From: Alphaproteobacteria bacterium
GTDB lineage: Bacteria > Pseudomonadota > Alphaproteobacteria > UBA8366
Assembly (NCBI GenBank): GCA_021774335.1
Contig: JAJFJD010000063.1
Location: forward strand, 21,445 to 85,444
Direction of reading: 5' to 3'
Length of the DNA: 64,000 nt
A program made the translations under genes and the position numbers. The stretch's first letter is position 1. Each line of letters begins with the position of its first letter. Below are positions 1 through 9,131 of this stretch, in pieces. The notes beneath the pieces were generated by a model that searched no databases, was not told where the DNA came from, and worked only from the letters and a program-made list of their open reading frames with translations.

Positions 1-1383
1 CGAGAATTTTGAGCCCTCGGATGCCTTGTGCGCCGAGCTTTCGATATTGGCGATGTTGACGCGGATGCCGGTCTTCTTTTTCAGAGCCTGCAGCGCCGGA
101 ATGCTCTTCTGCGAGTCCTGCCACGGCAGGATGACCTCGTAGGAATCGACCAGCGTCCGGTTCTTCTGCAGGATCGATAGGACCTTCTTGTCGGGAATGC
201 CGAAACTGAAAAGCGTGAAGCGGTGCCCGATCGCCTTCAGGGCGAGCATGCGCTTGCGGCGGTCGGCATCCATCAGGTCGCTGACCGGTGTGCGAATCTT
301 GCGGATGCCGAGTTCCCACAGCGCCATCAGCGTGTAGTCGTTGCGCACGCGTTTGCGCTCGAACTCGTCCATTGGGCCGTTGTAGGGAAATTCGGTGACC
401 TCGGCCCAAGGGTGCCGGACATGGACACCGAGCGGCGAGACGACGGCTTCTTTCGAGTGGCGGCTGCGCACCTTGGGCTTGGCCGCCGGAAGTTTTTGGT
501 CCTTGTAGAGCGAGCGGCCCGCCGTCCGGTAGATGCGCGGTACATGCGTATTCGGATAAACATCGACCATGAAGAAGCCGAGCTTGTCGGCATCGTTTCG
601 GCCGTGTTCCGGGGCCGCCTCGACGCGGAACAACTCGCTGTAGTCCTGGCGGAAGAAGGATGTGGCGGGCAGCAGATAGCACTCGGTCCGCCCTTCGACA
701 TTGTAGAAGAAATTGTGGACGTGCCCGGCGAACAGCGCCTCGATCCGGTTCTTGCGGATCAGTGACAGCAGCCAGGATCGCTTCGGCTCGTCGATGTTGT
801 CGTAGTTCCACGCCTCGTCGTCCGCCATGATGTAGGGCGGATAATGGGTGAAAAAGAATATACGCTTGCCCTTGTTCGCCGCGAGATCCTTGGTCAACCA
901 TTGTTCCTGCGCGCGTTCGCTGCGCAATCCCGAATTCAGGATCTGCGCGTTGATGAAGGTGAAGTGGCAGTCCTGATAGTCGAAGGAATAATAGTCGCGC
1001 CCGAAGTGTTTGCGGTAGAGCTTCAGGCCGAAATCGCTGACCGACGCCGCCGGCATCGAGGGGTTCGGCTTGTCGCCGACGTCGTGGTTGCCGGGGATCA
1101 TGTGCAGCGGCGCGTTGAGTTTCTTGAGTTCGCGGTTCGCCACGCGCGCAGCGGGCCCGTAAGTCGGCAGAACGGGTACCGGATGCACGATATCGCCGAG
1201 ATGAATTACGAAGTCGGGATTCAGCCGGTTGACCTGTTGGACGACAAAGCGCGCGCGGCCGTTTGCCAGTTTGTTGACCGCCCAGGGGGAGGAGTTGTCG
1301 CCTTTCTCGGGTCGCATATGGGTGTCGGCGATAACGGCGAAACTGAACAACGGATCGCGGTGCGACCGCAAGAAACGCGCCAT
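1..1383 (-). CDS. Metallophosphoesterase, partial (C-terminus beyond window edge)
   Basis: The reading frame stays open to the left edge, so the protein has at least 461 residues and no visible stop. The N-terminus carries the calcineurin-like phosphoesterase signatures in order: ADTH (about residues 19-22), GDIVH (about 65) and GNHD (about 98), then HYPP and GHVH further in, which bind two metal ions in this family. There is no signal peptide, so it is probably cytoplasmic. After the catalytic domain comes an extra region of about 200 residues with a basic patch and an alpha/beta-looking C-terminus; I do not recognise it. The start is set by AAGAAGGGA seven bases upstream of the ATG. It lies 43 bases downstream of the SDR gene on the same strand, probably in one transcript. 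The substrate cannot be told. Confidence 0.8.
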   Translation of the reverse strand, partial: MARFLRSHRDPLFSFAVIADTHMRPEKGDNSSPWAVNKLANGRARFVVQQVNRLNPDFVIHLGDIVHPVPVLPTYGPAARVANRELKKLNAPLHMIPGNHDVGDKPNPSMPAASVSDFGLKLYRKHFGRDYYSFDYQDCHFTFINAQILNSGLRSERAQEQWLTKDLAANKGKRIFFFTHYPPYIMADDEAWNYDNIDEPKRSWLLSLIRKNRIEALFAGHVHNFFYNVEGRTECYLLPATSFFRQDYSELFRVEAAPEHGRNDADKLGFFMVDVYPNTHVPRIYRTAGRSLYKDQKLPAAKPKVRSRHSKEAVVSPLGVHVRHPWAEVTEFPYNGPMDEFERKRVRNDYTLMALWELGIRKIRTPVSDLMDADRRKRMLALKAIGHRFTLFSFGIPDKKVLSILQKNRTLVDSYEVILPWQDSQKSIPALQALKKKTGIRVNIANIESSAHKASEGSKFS

Positions 1384-1426
1384 GGAAATTTCCCTTCTTA
1401 ACGATTAGGCGTACAGGCTGCGGCCG

Positions 1427-2185
1427 TTAGAATGCGAAGCGCCGCATGCCGCCGTCCACGTGGATCACTTCGCCATTGATATAGCGTGCCAGCGGGGATG
1501 CAAGGAAGGTGATCAGATATGCCATGTCTTCGGGTTCGCCGAAATAACCTGCTGGAATATTTGCCTTTGCGAACGCCTCACGTTCCGCGGGATCGGGATG
1601 TACCTTGTTCAGAATCTGCTCGCTGTTGATCCGGCCGGGCGGCAGCGAGTTGATGGTGACGCCGTCGCCGCCGACTTCGCGGGACAGACCCTTGGCCCAG
1701 GCATGAACCGCCGCCTTGGCGGAGTTCGCGACGTTCACGCCGCGCGGTTCGCTCGAGCCGGTGAGGTTGATCACCCGGCCGAATTTTTGTTCCCGCATCC
1801 CCGGGATGAAGGCCATGGTCAGCCGCCGCAGCATCTCGAAGTTCAGCGTCATGCCCTCATACCAGACGTCGTCGCCCGCATCCCACGGGACCGGCCGCGA
1901 TCCGCCAGCGCTATTGATCAAAATGTCGAGGTTGCCGAGTGCGTCGTAGACCTGATCGCGGATTGCTTCCGGCGCGCCCTGGTGCGTCACGTCCTGCACG
2001 ATCACTGCCGGACGTTCAGCTCCCGTCGCTTCGATCTCGTCGGCGAGTTTTTCCAGCAGGTCTTCGCGTCGCGCCAGGACTGCGACCCGGCAGCCTTCGG
2101 CGGCGAGGATTTTCGCGGTGCCGTTACCGATACCCTGGCTTGCGCCGGTGACGAGTGCTGTCCGCCCTGTGAGGTGGAGGTCCAT
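1427..2185 (-). CDS. SDR-fold oxidoreductase-like protein lacking the catalytic tyrosine
   Basis: A 252-residue classical short-chain dehydrogenase/reductase fold. The dinucleotide-binding TGASQGIG motif is at about residues 14-21, NSAGG at about 91, and the C-terminal NGEVIHVDGGMR is typical of 3-oxoacyl-ACP reductase-like members. The position expected to hold the YxxxK tyrosine reads ANSAK, so alanine stands where tyrosine normally acts as the acid/base; the lysine is kept, and a serine pair (TGSS) lies upstream. It may therefore bind NAD(P) without normal redox chemistry, or belong to an atypical SDR subgroup. A GGAG ribosome site precedes the ATG. It is divergent from the sulfatase gene and probably cotranscribed with the metallophosphoesterase downstream. 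Confidence 0.82.
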   Translation of the reverse strand: MDLHLTGRTALVTGASQGIGNGTAKILAAEGCRVAVLARREDLLEKLADEIEATGAERPAVIVQDVTHQGAPEAIRDQVYDALGNLDILINSAGGSRPVPWDAGDDVWYEGMTLNFEMLRRLTMAFIPGMREQKFGRVINLTGSSEPRGVNVANSAKAAVHAWAKGLSREVGGDGVTINSLPPGRINSEQILNKVHPDPAEREAFAKANIPAGYFGEPEDMAYLITFLASPLARYINGEVIHVDGGMRRFAF

Positions 2186-2324
2186 TCACGGTGCTCCTTT
2201 TTTGCTTTTGTTGTGGGGGCCGCCTGTTGCGAGGCTTTATTGTGTAGGATAGGCATTCTGCGTTACCACAGGATCGAGTTCAAATCGGCCGCAGAGCGAG
2301 ACACCGGAAAAAGGGAAAGAAATC

Positions 2325-3794
2325 ATGGTCAAACCGGCGAATATGATCTTCTTCATGTCGGACAATCACACTCGCGACCTGCTGGGTGCCGCAGGGCATC
2401 CCGTGGTTCAGACGCCGACACTGGACAAGATCGCGACCAGCGGTGTGCGGTTCGAGAACGCGTATTCGACAAGTCCGCTTTGCTGTCCGTCGCGGGCCGG
2501 CCTTGCGACCGGACGCTATCCGCATCAGACGGGGTATTGGGACAACGCGCTCGCCTATGACGGCAATACCCCGACGTGGCACGGCCGGGTCCGGGACCAG
2601 GGCCATGCGGCCGTTTCCGTCGGTAAGCTGCATTTCATGTCCGGCGAGAACGACAACGGCTTTTCCGATGAAATCGTTCCGATGCATATCGTCGAAGGCA
2701 AGGGCGCGCTGATCGGCCTGCTGCGCGCGACGCAGGAAGGCGTTCCGCCGCGCACCGGACCGCGCGCAATGTACGACAAGTCGGGCATCGGTGAAGCGGA
2801 TTACCAGCGCTACGACGTCCATGTGACGGAGAATGCGGTCAAATGGCTGCAGGATCATGGCGCAAAGCAGGACAAGCCGTGGGTGCTGTTCGTGTCCTAC
2901 GCCAGCCCGCATCCGCCTTTTGCCGTGCCGAAACGGTTCTATGACCTGTATCCCGAGGCGGACATGCCATTGCCGGTCCAGTTTGATGCTGCATCACGGC
3001 CGGATCATCCATCCGTCGCGCATATCCGCCAGGTGGATGGTCTCGAGGAGCCGGTCGACGAGGCCTATGTGCGGCGCACGGTGGCTGGCTATTGCGGCCT
3101 CGTCACGCATCTCGACGAGCAGGTCGGGCAAGTCATGAAGTCCGCCGAGGAATTGGGGCTGCTCGATAACACGCGGATTCTCTATACCAGCGATCATGGC
3201 GAGGCCGCGGGCAATCACGGCCTGTTTGGCAAATCCAACCTGTACGAGCATTCCATCGGCGTGCCTTTGCTGATGAGTGGTCCGGGCATTTCGGCGGGTG
3301 GCATCATTTCGCAAATCGCATCGCATGTGGATCTGTTTCCCACCGTGGTCGAGGCGCTTGGTGCATCGCTGACCGATGAAGATGCGGACCTGCCGGGCGT
3401 GTCGCTGTGGCCCGCCGTTGGCGGACAGGAAACGGACCGGCTTGGCTTCGCCGAGTTCCACGCGCAATCGTCCAAGACCGCGGGTTATCTGTTGCGCGAC
3501 GGGACCGACAAGTTGGTCTATCACGTGAACATGCCGCGCCAACGCTTTGATCTGGAGGCCGATCCGCAAGAGACGAATGATCTCGCAGCCGACGGCGGCG
3601 TGGATGCGACTGCCGATGCGCTGGAAGCGAAACTGCGCGAAATCCTTGATCCAGAAGCGGTGAACCAGCGCGCGATGGCCGATCAACTGGCGCATGCGGA
3701 CCGGCATGGCGGCGCCGATGCAGTGCGGGACCGTGGCACCTTCAGTTATACGCCGGTGCCGGGCGACGACCTGAATCTGGAGAAAGTCGGCTAG
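2325..3794 (+). CDS. Type I sulfatase (arylsulfatase/choline-sulfatase-like)
   Basis: A 489-residue alkaline-phosphatase-superfamily hydrolase. Cys53 lies in LCCPSRAGLATGR, an exact CxPSR formylglycine motif, so the enzyme should need cysteine-to-formylglycine maturation. Metal-site elements are the N-terminal SDNH (residues 12-15) and the later YTSDHGE. GKLHF is a conserved substrate-site segment. No signal peptide is visible, suggesting a cytoplasmic enzyme acting on an imported sulfate ester; a phosphonate or phosphate ester is also possible in this superfamily. The ribosome site is AAAGGGAAA before the ATG. The 3' end overlaps the convergent PLP-enzyme gene by four bases. No formylglycine-generating enzyme is in the window. 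A paralogue lies at 39967. Confidence 0.88.
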   Translation: MVKPANMIFFMSDNHTRDLLGAAGHPVVQTPTLDKIATSGVRFENAYSTSPLCCPSRAGLATGRYPHQTGYWDNALAYDGNTPTWHGRVRDQGHAAVSVGKLHFMSGENDNGFSDEIVPMHIVEGKGALIGLLRATQEGVPPRTGPRAMYDKSGIGEADYQRYDVHVTENAVKWLQDHGAKQDKPWVLFVSYASPHPPFAVPKRFYDLYPEADMPLPVQFDAASRPDHPSVAHIRQVDGLEEPVDEAYVRRTVAGYCGLVTHLDEQVGQVMKSAEELGLLDNTRILYTSDHGEAAGNHGLFGKSNLYEHSIGVPLLMSGPGISAGGIISQIASHVDLFPTVVEALGASLTDEDADLPGVSLWPAVGGQETDRLGFAEFHAQSSKTAGYLLRDGTDKLVYHVNMPRQRFDLEADPQETNDLAADGGVDATADALEAKLREILDPEAVNQRAMADQLAHADRHGGADAVRDRGTFSYTPVPGDDLNLEKVG

Positions 3795-4813
3795 GCCGGT
3801 TTCGCGAAGGCTGAGCGATAGGCAAAGAGGGCGGGCGTGCCGCCGGTGTGCAGGAATAGCACCCGGTTGGCCGGCTTGAACCGTCCTGCGCGGATCAGTC
3901 CGATCAACCCAGCAAAGCCCTTGCCCGAATACACCGGGTCGAGCAGCAGGCCTTCCAGCCGGCCGGCGAGGTCCACCGCTTCGGCCATGCCGTCTGTGAT
4001 CAATCCGTATCCGTCACCCGCATAACCGGCGACCACTTCGATCCGCTCCGGCGGAAGGCGGTCGGTTATGTCCAGATAATCGCAGGTGTCGTGATATAGC
4101 CGCGTGACATCCGCATGCACCCGTTCGGGTTCGGCGTCGATGTCGATTCCAATCACCGGCAGGTCCGGCGCCAGTGCGGTGACGCCCGCGAGAATACCGG
4201 CCTGCGTTCCGGCGCTGCCCGATGCGTGGACAATAGCGTCGATAGACAAACCGGCATCGTTCAGTTGCTGAAGGAGTTCGACGACGAACTGCACGTAGCC
4301 CATCGTACCCAGCACATTCGAGCCGCCATACGGCACGATGTAGGGCTTCTTTCCCTCGCGGGTTAATCGGTCGGCGATACCCGGGAGGAGTGCGTTGCGG
4401 TCCGCGCCCCAGGCGATGGGTTCAAGGTTCGCGCCGAAAAGGCCGTCGAGGAAGATATTACCCGTTTCGTAGTAATCCGCATCGACCTTCGGCACGCGGC
4501 CGTCCATTACCGCCAAATGACAGCCAAGCCCGACTTTGGCACAGGCGGCCGCGGTCTGTCGGATGTGGTTCGACTGCGTGACGCCGCCCGACACGACCGT
4601 GTCCGCCCCTGTGGCTATGGCGTCGGCGAGCAGGAACTCCAGCTTCCGCACCTTGTTGCCGCCCATGCCGAGACCGGTGCAATCGTCGCGCTTCACGATA
4701 ATCGATGGGCCGCCAACCCTGGCGGTAAGACGTTCCAGCCTCTCGATAGGTGTCGGCAGATGCGCCAGTTCCGCGCGGGGGAGGGCCGAAAGGGATTTTG
4801 CTAAATCGGTCAT
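3791..4813 (-). CDS. PLP-dependent D-cysteine desulfhydrase / L-cysteate sulfo-lyase family
   Basis: About 340 residues, the usual length for the ACC deaminase/D-cysteine desulfhydrase family. The PLP lysine lies in GNKVRKLEFLL near the N-terminus, followed by the SGGVTQSNHIRQTAAA loop that binds the substrate carboxylate, and a C-terminal LFLHTGGTPALFAY that closes the cofactor site. Members cleave D-cysteine to pyruvate, sulfide and ammonia, or L-cysteate to pyruvate, sulfite and ammonia (CuyA); the sequence alone does not separate these. The sulfite dehydrogenase module in the same window makes the CuyA option worth testing. The start is uncertain: the ATG used here and an in-frame GTG at 4834 both lack a good ribosome site. 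Confidence 0.8.
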   Translation of the reverse strand: MTDLAKSLSALPRAELAHLPTPIERLERLTARVGGPSIIVKRDDCTGLGMGGNKVRKLEFLLADAIATGADTVVSGGVTQSNHIRQTAAACAKVGLGCHLAVMDGRVPKVDADYYETGNIFLDGLFGANLEPIAWGADRNALLPGIADRLTREGKKPYIVPYGGSNVLGTMGYVQFVVELLQQLNDAGLSIDAIVHASGSAGTQAGILAGVTALAPDLPVIGIDIDAEPERVHADVTRLYHDTCDYLDITDRLPPERIEVVAGYAGDGYGLITDGMAEAVDLAGRLEGLLLDPVYSGKGFAGLIGLIRAGRFKPANRVLFLHTGGTPALFAYRSAFAKPA

Positions 4814-5008
4814 GCGTCGGTGCCGCCCGGGCACCCGTCGAAATCATTTGGCCCGCAGGTCATTTTGGGGTGCTCCATTGCTCATTGTCCCGAAAGCGAG
4901 ACGTAACGTTCCGAAATCTGAAATTCCTTGCGCGGGTGTAGCGGATACGCCAATATCCGCCGCGCGATCCTGGCGGCCGCTCCCGATTTGCCCCAGGGTG
5001 ATATCCAA

Positions 5009-5049
5009 TATAATAGAATTCAACAAGCCAAGAGGCGTCTCAACGCCTC
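5009..5049 (+). promoter_or_regulatory. Promoter -10 box and leader hairpin before the acyl-CoA operon
   Basis: A perfect TATAAT is at 5009-5014. The best -35 candidate is TTGCCC at 4988 with a short 15-base spacer, so the -35 is weak. Twenty bases downstream, GAGGCGT (5032-5038) pairs perfectly with ACGCCTC (5043-5049) around a four-base loop. This puts a stable hairpin in the leader about 11 bases before the AAGGAGG ribosome site of the 3-hydroxyacyl-CoA dehydrogenase gene. There is no T-run, so it is not a terminator. Confidence 0.5.
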
Positions 5050-5070
5050 GTGCTCGGATAAGGAGGGATT

Positions 5071-6597
5071 GTGTCGGTCGACGCGAATAAAGACGATCTT
5101 CTGATTGGTGTAAGCGGCGCGGGTGCCATGGGACGGGGTATCGTCCAGGTCGCTGCCGCGGGTGGCGTGAATGTCCGCCTTTTCGATATCAATGCCGACC
5201 AGTGCAAGGAAGCAGTCGATTTCATCGGCAAGATGCTCGGCCGGGCGGCGGATAAGGGCCGGATGGCCCAGGAAGACGCCGATGCGGCAATGGGCCGCAT
5301 CGAGGTCGTCGCCGACGTCAAGGAGTTCGCGCCCTGCGACATCGTCATCGAGGCCGCGACGGAAAACCTCGAGATTAAGAAGAAGATCTTCGCTCAGCTC
5401 GAAGAGGTCGTGCGCGATGACGCGATCATCGCGACCAACACATCATCGCTTTCGGTGACGACGATTGCGTCGGCCTGCAAGCGGCCGCAACGGGTCGCCG
5501 GGTTCCATTTCTTCAATCCCGTGCCGTTGATGCGATTGGTCGAAGTTATCGAAGGCGTGCTGACCGAGGAATGGGTCGGCGATGCGCTGATGATCCTCGG
5601 CAAGCGGATGACGCGCGAGCCGGTCCGGGTGAAAGACGCGCCGGGTTTCCTGGTCAACCAGGTCGGCCGCGGCTACAACATCGAATCTCAGCATATTCAG
5701 CATGAATGCGTCGCGGATTACGTCGACATCGACCGAATTCTGCGCGACGCGGCGGGCTTCCGGATGGGGCCGTTCGAATTGCTCGACCTGACCGCGCTCG
5801 ACGTGACGCACCCGGCGACCGAGCTGATCTACAACCAGTTCTATCAGGAACCGCGCTACCGGCCGTCGTCGGTGATGCGCGCACGGCTGGAAGCCGGCAT
5901 GCTTGGCCGCAAGGTCGGGCGCGGCTATTACGTTTATGAGGACGGCAAGCAGATCGTGCCGGACGAGGCGAGCGCGCCGAGTTATGACGGCCGCCCGGTC
6001 TGGATCAGCAAGGTTGAGGCCGAAGGCCACAATAAGTTGGCTGAGATCGTGCGTGCCTGCGACGGAAAGCTCGATACCGGCGACACGCCCGGCGCGGACT
6101 CGCTGATCCTGGTGACCCCGATTGGCGAGGATATCTCCACCACAGCGGCGGCGCAGGGGCTCGATCCCGCGCGAACGCTGGGCGTGGACACGCTGGTCGG
6201 GCTGGCGACGCGGCGCACGGTGATGACCAACCCGGCCACCGAGGCCGAGTATCGCAATGCGGCGCATGGCCTGTTGAGCAACGACGGCGTGCCGGCCACC
6301 GTGATTCGGGATTGTCCGGGCTTCATCGGCCAGCGCATCATCTCGATGATCTGCAATATCGGTTGCCAGATCGCGCAGTTCGGCACCGCAACGCCGGAAG
6401 ACATCGATAAGGCCGTTGTGCTTGGCCTGAACTATCCGAATGGACCGCTGAAGTTCGGCGAAGTTCTAGGGGCGTCGAATGTGCTGCGCATTCTTGACGC
6501 GCTCTATCGCTTCTACGGCGATCCGCGCTATCGTCCCAGTCCATGGTTGCGCCGCCGCGCGATGTTGGGACTTTCCCTATTCAAGACCGAAATATAA
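5071..6597 (+). CDS. 3-hydroxyacyl-CoA dehydrogenase (PaaH/PaaC type)
   Basis: 508 residues starting at GTG behind a strong AAGGAGG. The NAD-binding Rossmann motif GAGAMGRG is near residue 17. The catalytic histidine and its context read GFHFFNPVPLMRLVE, and the C-terminal dimerisation domain is duplicated, as in the roughly 500-residue PaaH-type enzymes of phenylacetate degradation. It should oxidise (S)-3-hydroxyacyl-CoA to 3-oxoacyl-CoA with NAD. The thiolase that would take that product starts 14 bases downstream, so the two form an operon closing with the terminator at 7831. A general beta-oxidation role is equally possible, since no other paa genes are seen here. Confidence 0.88.
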   Translation: MSVDANKDDLLIGVSGAGAMGRGIVQVAAAGGVNVRLFDINADQCKEAVDFIGKMLGRAADKGRMAQEDADAAMGRIEVVADVKEFAPCDIVIEAATENLEIKKKIFAQLEEVVRDDAIIATNTSSLSVTTIASACKRPQRVAGFHFFNPVPLMRLVEVIEGVLTEEWVGDALMILGKRMTREPVRVKDAPGFLVNQVGRGYNIESQHIQHECVADYVDIDRILRDAAGFRMGPFELLDLTALDVTHPATELIYNQFYQEPRYRPSSVMRARLEAGMLGRKVGRGYYVYEDGKQIVPDEASAPSYDGRPVWISKVEAEGHNKLAEIVRACDGKLDTGDTPGADSLILVTPIGEDISTTAAAQGLDPARTLGVDTLVGLATRRTVMTNPATEAEYRNAAHGLLSNDGVPATVIRDCPGFIGQRIISMICNIGCQIAQFGTATPEDIDKAVVLGLNYPNGPLKFGEVLGASNVLRILDALYRFYGDPRYRPSPWLRRRAMLGLSLFKTEI

Positions 6598-6611
6598 GAG
6601 GAAGAAGGACA

Positions 6612-7817
6612 ATGTTGGACGCTTATCTCTACGCTGGAAAACGCACCCCCTTTGGCCGTCATGCCGGATCGCTGGCGAAAGTTCGCCCCGACGATATGTT
6701 GGCCAGCGCCATCAAGTCGGTCGTCGAGAACAATCCGATCAATGCGGAAGAGATCGAAGACGTCTATGTCGGCTGCGGCAACCAGGGCGGCGAAGACGCC
6801 CGTTGCGTTGCGCGCCATGCGCTCCTCCTTGCTGGGTTGCCGGAATCGGTGCCGGGCATGGTGTTCCAGCGCAATTGCGCCAGCGGGTTGAGCGCCATTT
6901 CTTCGGCGGCCCAGGCCATCACGGTCGGTGAAGCCGACATGATCGTTGCCGGCGGCGTCGAAAGCATGAGCCGCGCGCCCTTCGTTGTCGGTAAATCCGA
7001 GAACGCCTTCGGCCGTGACTTCAAGGTCTTTGACTCGACCATCGGCGACCGCTTCCCGAACCCGCGGATCCACAAGGAGTTCGGTGCGGATTCGATGCCG
7101 CAAACCGCCGATAACCTGGCCTCGGATTTCCAGATCACCCGCGAGGAAGCCGACACCTTCGCGCTCGCGTCGCAGATGAAATACCAAGCGGGGAAGGAAG
7201 CCGGTTTCTTCGACGACGAGATCGATCCGGTCACCTATAACGGCGGCCGCAAGGTCGGCGACGTGACGGTCAGCGACGACGAACATCCGCGTGCGCAGAC
7301 GACGATGGAGAGCCTGGCAAAGCTGCGCGTCCTGTTTGAGGACGGTGTCACCACGGCTGGTAACGCGTCGGGCGTGAACGACGGCGCGGTGGCAGTGCTC
7401 ATCGGCAGCAAGGAGCTCGGCGAGCGCACCGGCATGAAGCCGATCGCGAAGATCCTGGCGACGGCAGCCGCCGGCGTCCCGCCGCGCATTATGGGCTTTG
7501 GCCCGGTTCCGGCGACGGAGAAAGCGCTGGCCCGCGCCGGCCTGACGCATAAGGACCTAGACGTTATCGAGATCAACGAGGCCTTCGCCTCGCAGGTGCT
7601 GGCCTGCCTCAAGGGCATGGGCCTGCCGTATGACGACAGCCGCGTGAACATGAATGGCGGCGCCATCGCGCTCGGCCATCCGCTCGGCGCGTCCGGCCCC
7701 CGCATCGCCCTGACGGCAGCGCGGCAGTTGCAGCGCACCGGCGGCAAATACGCGCTTGCCACGCTCTGCGTGGGCCTCGGCCAGGGCGCGGCGATGATCA
7801 TGGAACGCTGCGACTAA
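6612..7817 (+). CDS. Acetyl-CoA acyltransferase (thiolase, PcaF/FadA type)
   Basis: 401 residues. The nucleophilic cysteine sits in QRNCASGLSA (about residue 90), the histidine in GGAIALGHPLGASG, and the second catalytic cysteine in the C-terminal CVGLGQG; NEAFASQ is also present. These are the complete catalytic set of a degradative thiolase that cleaves 3-oxoacyl-CoA with CoA. I start it at the ATG behind GAGGAAGAAGG, because the in-frame extension upstream overlaps the dehydrogenase gene. It is paired with the 3-hydroxyacyl-CoA dehydrogenase and followed by an intrinsic terminator. The exact substrate (3-oxoadipyl-CoA or fatty 3-oxoacyl-CoA) is not resolved. Confidence 0.9.
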   Translation: MLDAYLYAGKRTPFGRHAGSLAKVRPDDMLASAIKSVVENNPINAEEIEDVYVGCGNQGGEDARCVARHALLLAGLPESVPGMVFQRNCASGLSAISSAAQAITVGEADMIVAGGVESMSRAPFVVGKSENAFGRDFKVFDSTIGDRFPNPRIHKEFGADSMPQTADNLASDFQITREEADTFALASQMKYQAGKEAGFFDDEIDPVTYNGGRKVGDVTVSDDEHPRAQTTMESLAKLRVLFEDGVTTAGNASGVNDGAVAVLIGSKELGERTGMKPIAKILATAAAGVPPRIMGFGPVPATEKALARAGLTHKDLDVIEINEAFASQVLACLKGMGLPYDDSRVNMNGGAIALGHPLGASGPRIALTAARQLQRTGGKYALATLCVGLGQGAAMIMERCD

Positions 7818-7830
7818 TTTCCCTTTAGCG

Positions 7831-7867
7831 ATCCCCGTGCTGGTATTTCCGGCACGGGGATTTATTT
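7831..7867 (+). terminator. Rho-independent terminator after the thiolase gene
   Basis: ATCCCCGTGC (7831-7840) pairs perfectly with GCACGGGGAT (7852-7861) around an 11-base loop, followed by TTATTTT. A ten-base-pair stem plus T-rich tail, 13 bases after the thiolase stop. Confidence 0.88.
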
Positions 7868-7933
7868 TGGCTACTATGTGACAGCGTTGCCGGTGCCTCG
7901 GCGGCGCGAGAAACCGTGAGAGGATGCTTCCCC

Positions 7934-9118
7934 GTGTCGGAATTGAGACCTGACTTCGCCTGGGACGACCCGTTCCTGCTGGACGATCAACTGACCGAGG
8001 ACGAACGCCAGATCCGCGACGTGGCGCGCGATTTTGCTCAGGAACGGTTGATGCCGAAAATCCTCGAATGGAACCGGCACGAAACTTTCGATCCCGAGAT
8101 CATGAAGGAACTCGGTGAGTTGGGATTCCTGGGTGCGAACATTCCCGAATACGGCTGCGCCGGGATCGGCTTCGTTGCCTACGGTCTGATCGCCCGGGAG
8201 TTGGAGCGGGTCGACACGGCTTTCCGGTCGGGCGTCGGCGTGCAGTCCGGTCTCGTCATGGCGCCGATCTATCAATACGGCAGCGACGACCAGAAAGAAA
8301 ATTACCTGCCCGGCTTGCGCGACGGCACGTCGATCGGCTGTTTCGGCCTGACCGAGCCGGACCACGGCTCCGACGCCGGCAGCATGACGACGCGGGCGCG
8401 GTCGGTGGACGGCGGCTACAAGCTCAGCGGCACCAAGCAATGGATCACCCATTCGCCGATCGCAGACTTGTTCCTGGTCTGGGCCAAGGACGATGACGGC
8501 AAGGTCGGCGGCTTCCTGATCGAGAAGGGTGCCAAGGGCCTCGACAATCCGAAGATCGAGGGCAAGTTCTCGGTCCGTGCGTCCCCGACCGGCTTCATCA
8601 TGATGGACGACGTCTTCGTGCCGGAGGAGAACCGCCTGCCGGAGGCACGCGGCCTTGGCGCGCCGCTGTCCTGTCTCAACAATGCACGCTTCGGCATCTG
8701 CTGGGGTGCCATGGGTGCCGCCGAGTTCTGCTGGCATGCGTCCCGGCAATACACGCTCGACCGGACGCAGTTCGGCCGGCCGCTGGCGGCGACGCAGCTC
8801 GTTCAGAAGAAACTCGCCGACATGCAGACCGAGATCACGCTCGGCCTGCAGGGCGCGTACCGGATCAGCCGGATGCGTGAGGAAGGCACCGTCAGTTCCG
8901 AGGCAATCTCGCTGGTGAAACGCAACAACACCGGCAAGGCGCTGGATATCGCCCGCGTCGCCCGGGACATGCACGGCGCCAACGGCATCGTCGACGAATT
9001 CCACGTGATCCGTCACATGATGAACATGGAGACGATCAACACGCTGGAAGGCACCTACGACATCCACACGCTGATTCTCGGACGTTCGCAGACCGGTATT
9101 CAGGCGTTTACCGGCTGA
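7934..9118 (+). CDS. gcdH: Glutaryl-CoA dehydrogenase
   Basis: An acyl-CoA dehydrogenase of 394 residues. The FAD/substrate segment CFGLTEPDHGSDAGSMTTRA and the C-terminal catalytic glutamate in NTLEGTYDIHTLILGR are the pattern of glutaryl-CoA dehydrogenase, which converts glutaryl-CoA to crotonyl-CoA with loss of CO2 in lysine, tryptophan and aromatic catabolism. Electrons go to electron-transfer flavoprotein. The GTG used lies nine bases after AGAGGA; another in-frame GTG at 7916 would add six residues. It follows a terminator, so it begins its own transcript. Crotonyl-CoA produced here can feed the dehydrogenase/thiolase pair just upstream. Confidence 0.9.
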   Translation: MSELRPDFAWDDPFLLDDQLTEDERQIRDVARDFAQERLMPKILEWNRHETFDPEIMKELGELGFLGANIPEYGCAGIGFVAYGLIARELERVDTAFRSGVGVQSGLVMAPIYQYGSDDQKENYLPGLRDGTSIGCFGLTEPDHGSDAGSMTTRARSVDGGYKLSGTKQWITHSPIADLFLVWAKDDDGKVGGFLIEKGAKGLDNPKIEGKFSVRASPTGFIMMDDVFVPEENRLPEARGLGAPLSCLNNARFGICWGAMGAAEFCWHASRQYTLDRTQFGRPLAATQLVQKKLADMQTEITLGLQGAYRISRMREEGTVSSEAISLVKRNNTGKALDIARVARDMHGANGIVDEFHVIRHMMNMETINTLEGTYDIHTLILGRSQTGIQAFTG

Positions 9119-9131
9119 CACACGCCTGCCA

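Noticed and set aside
5443..6267. 274-codon minus-strand frame inside the 3-hydroxyacyl-CoA dehydrogenase gene
   Set aside because: Shadow of a conserved coding sequence; no motif or ribosome site.
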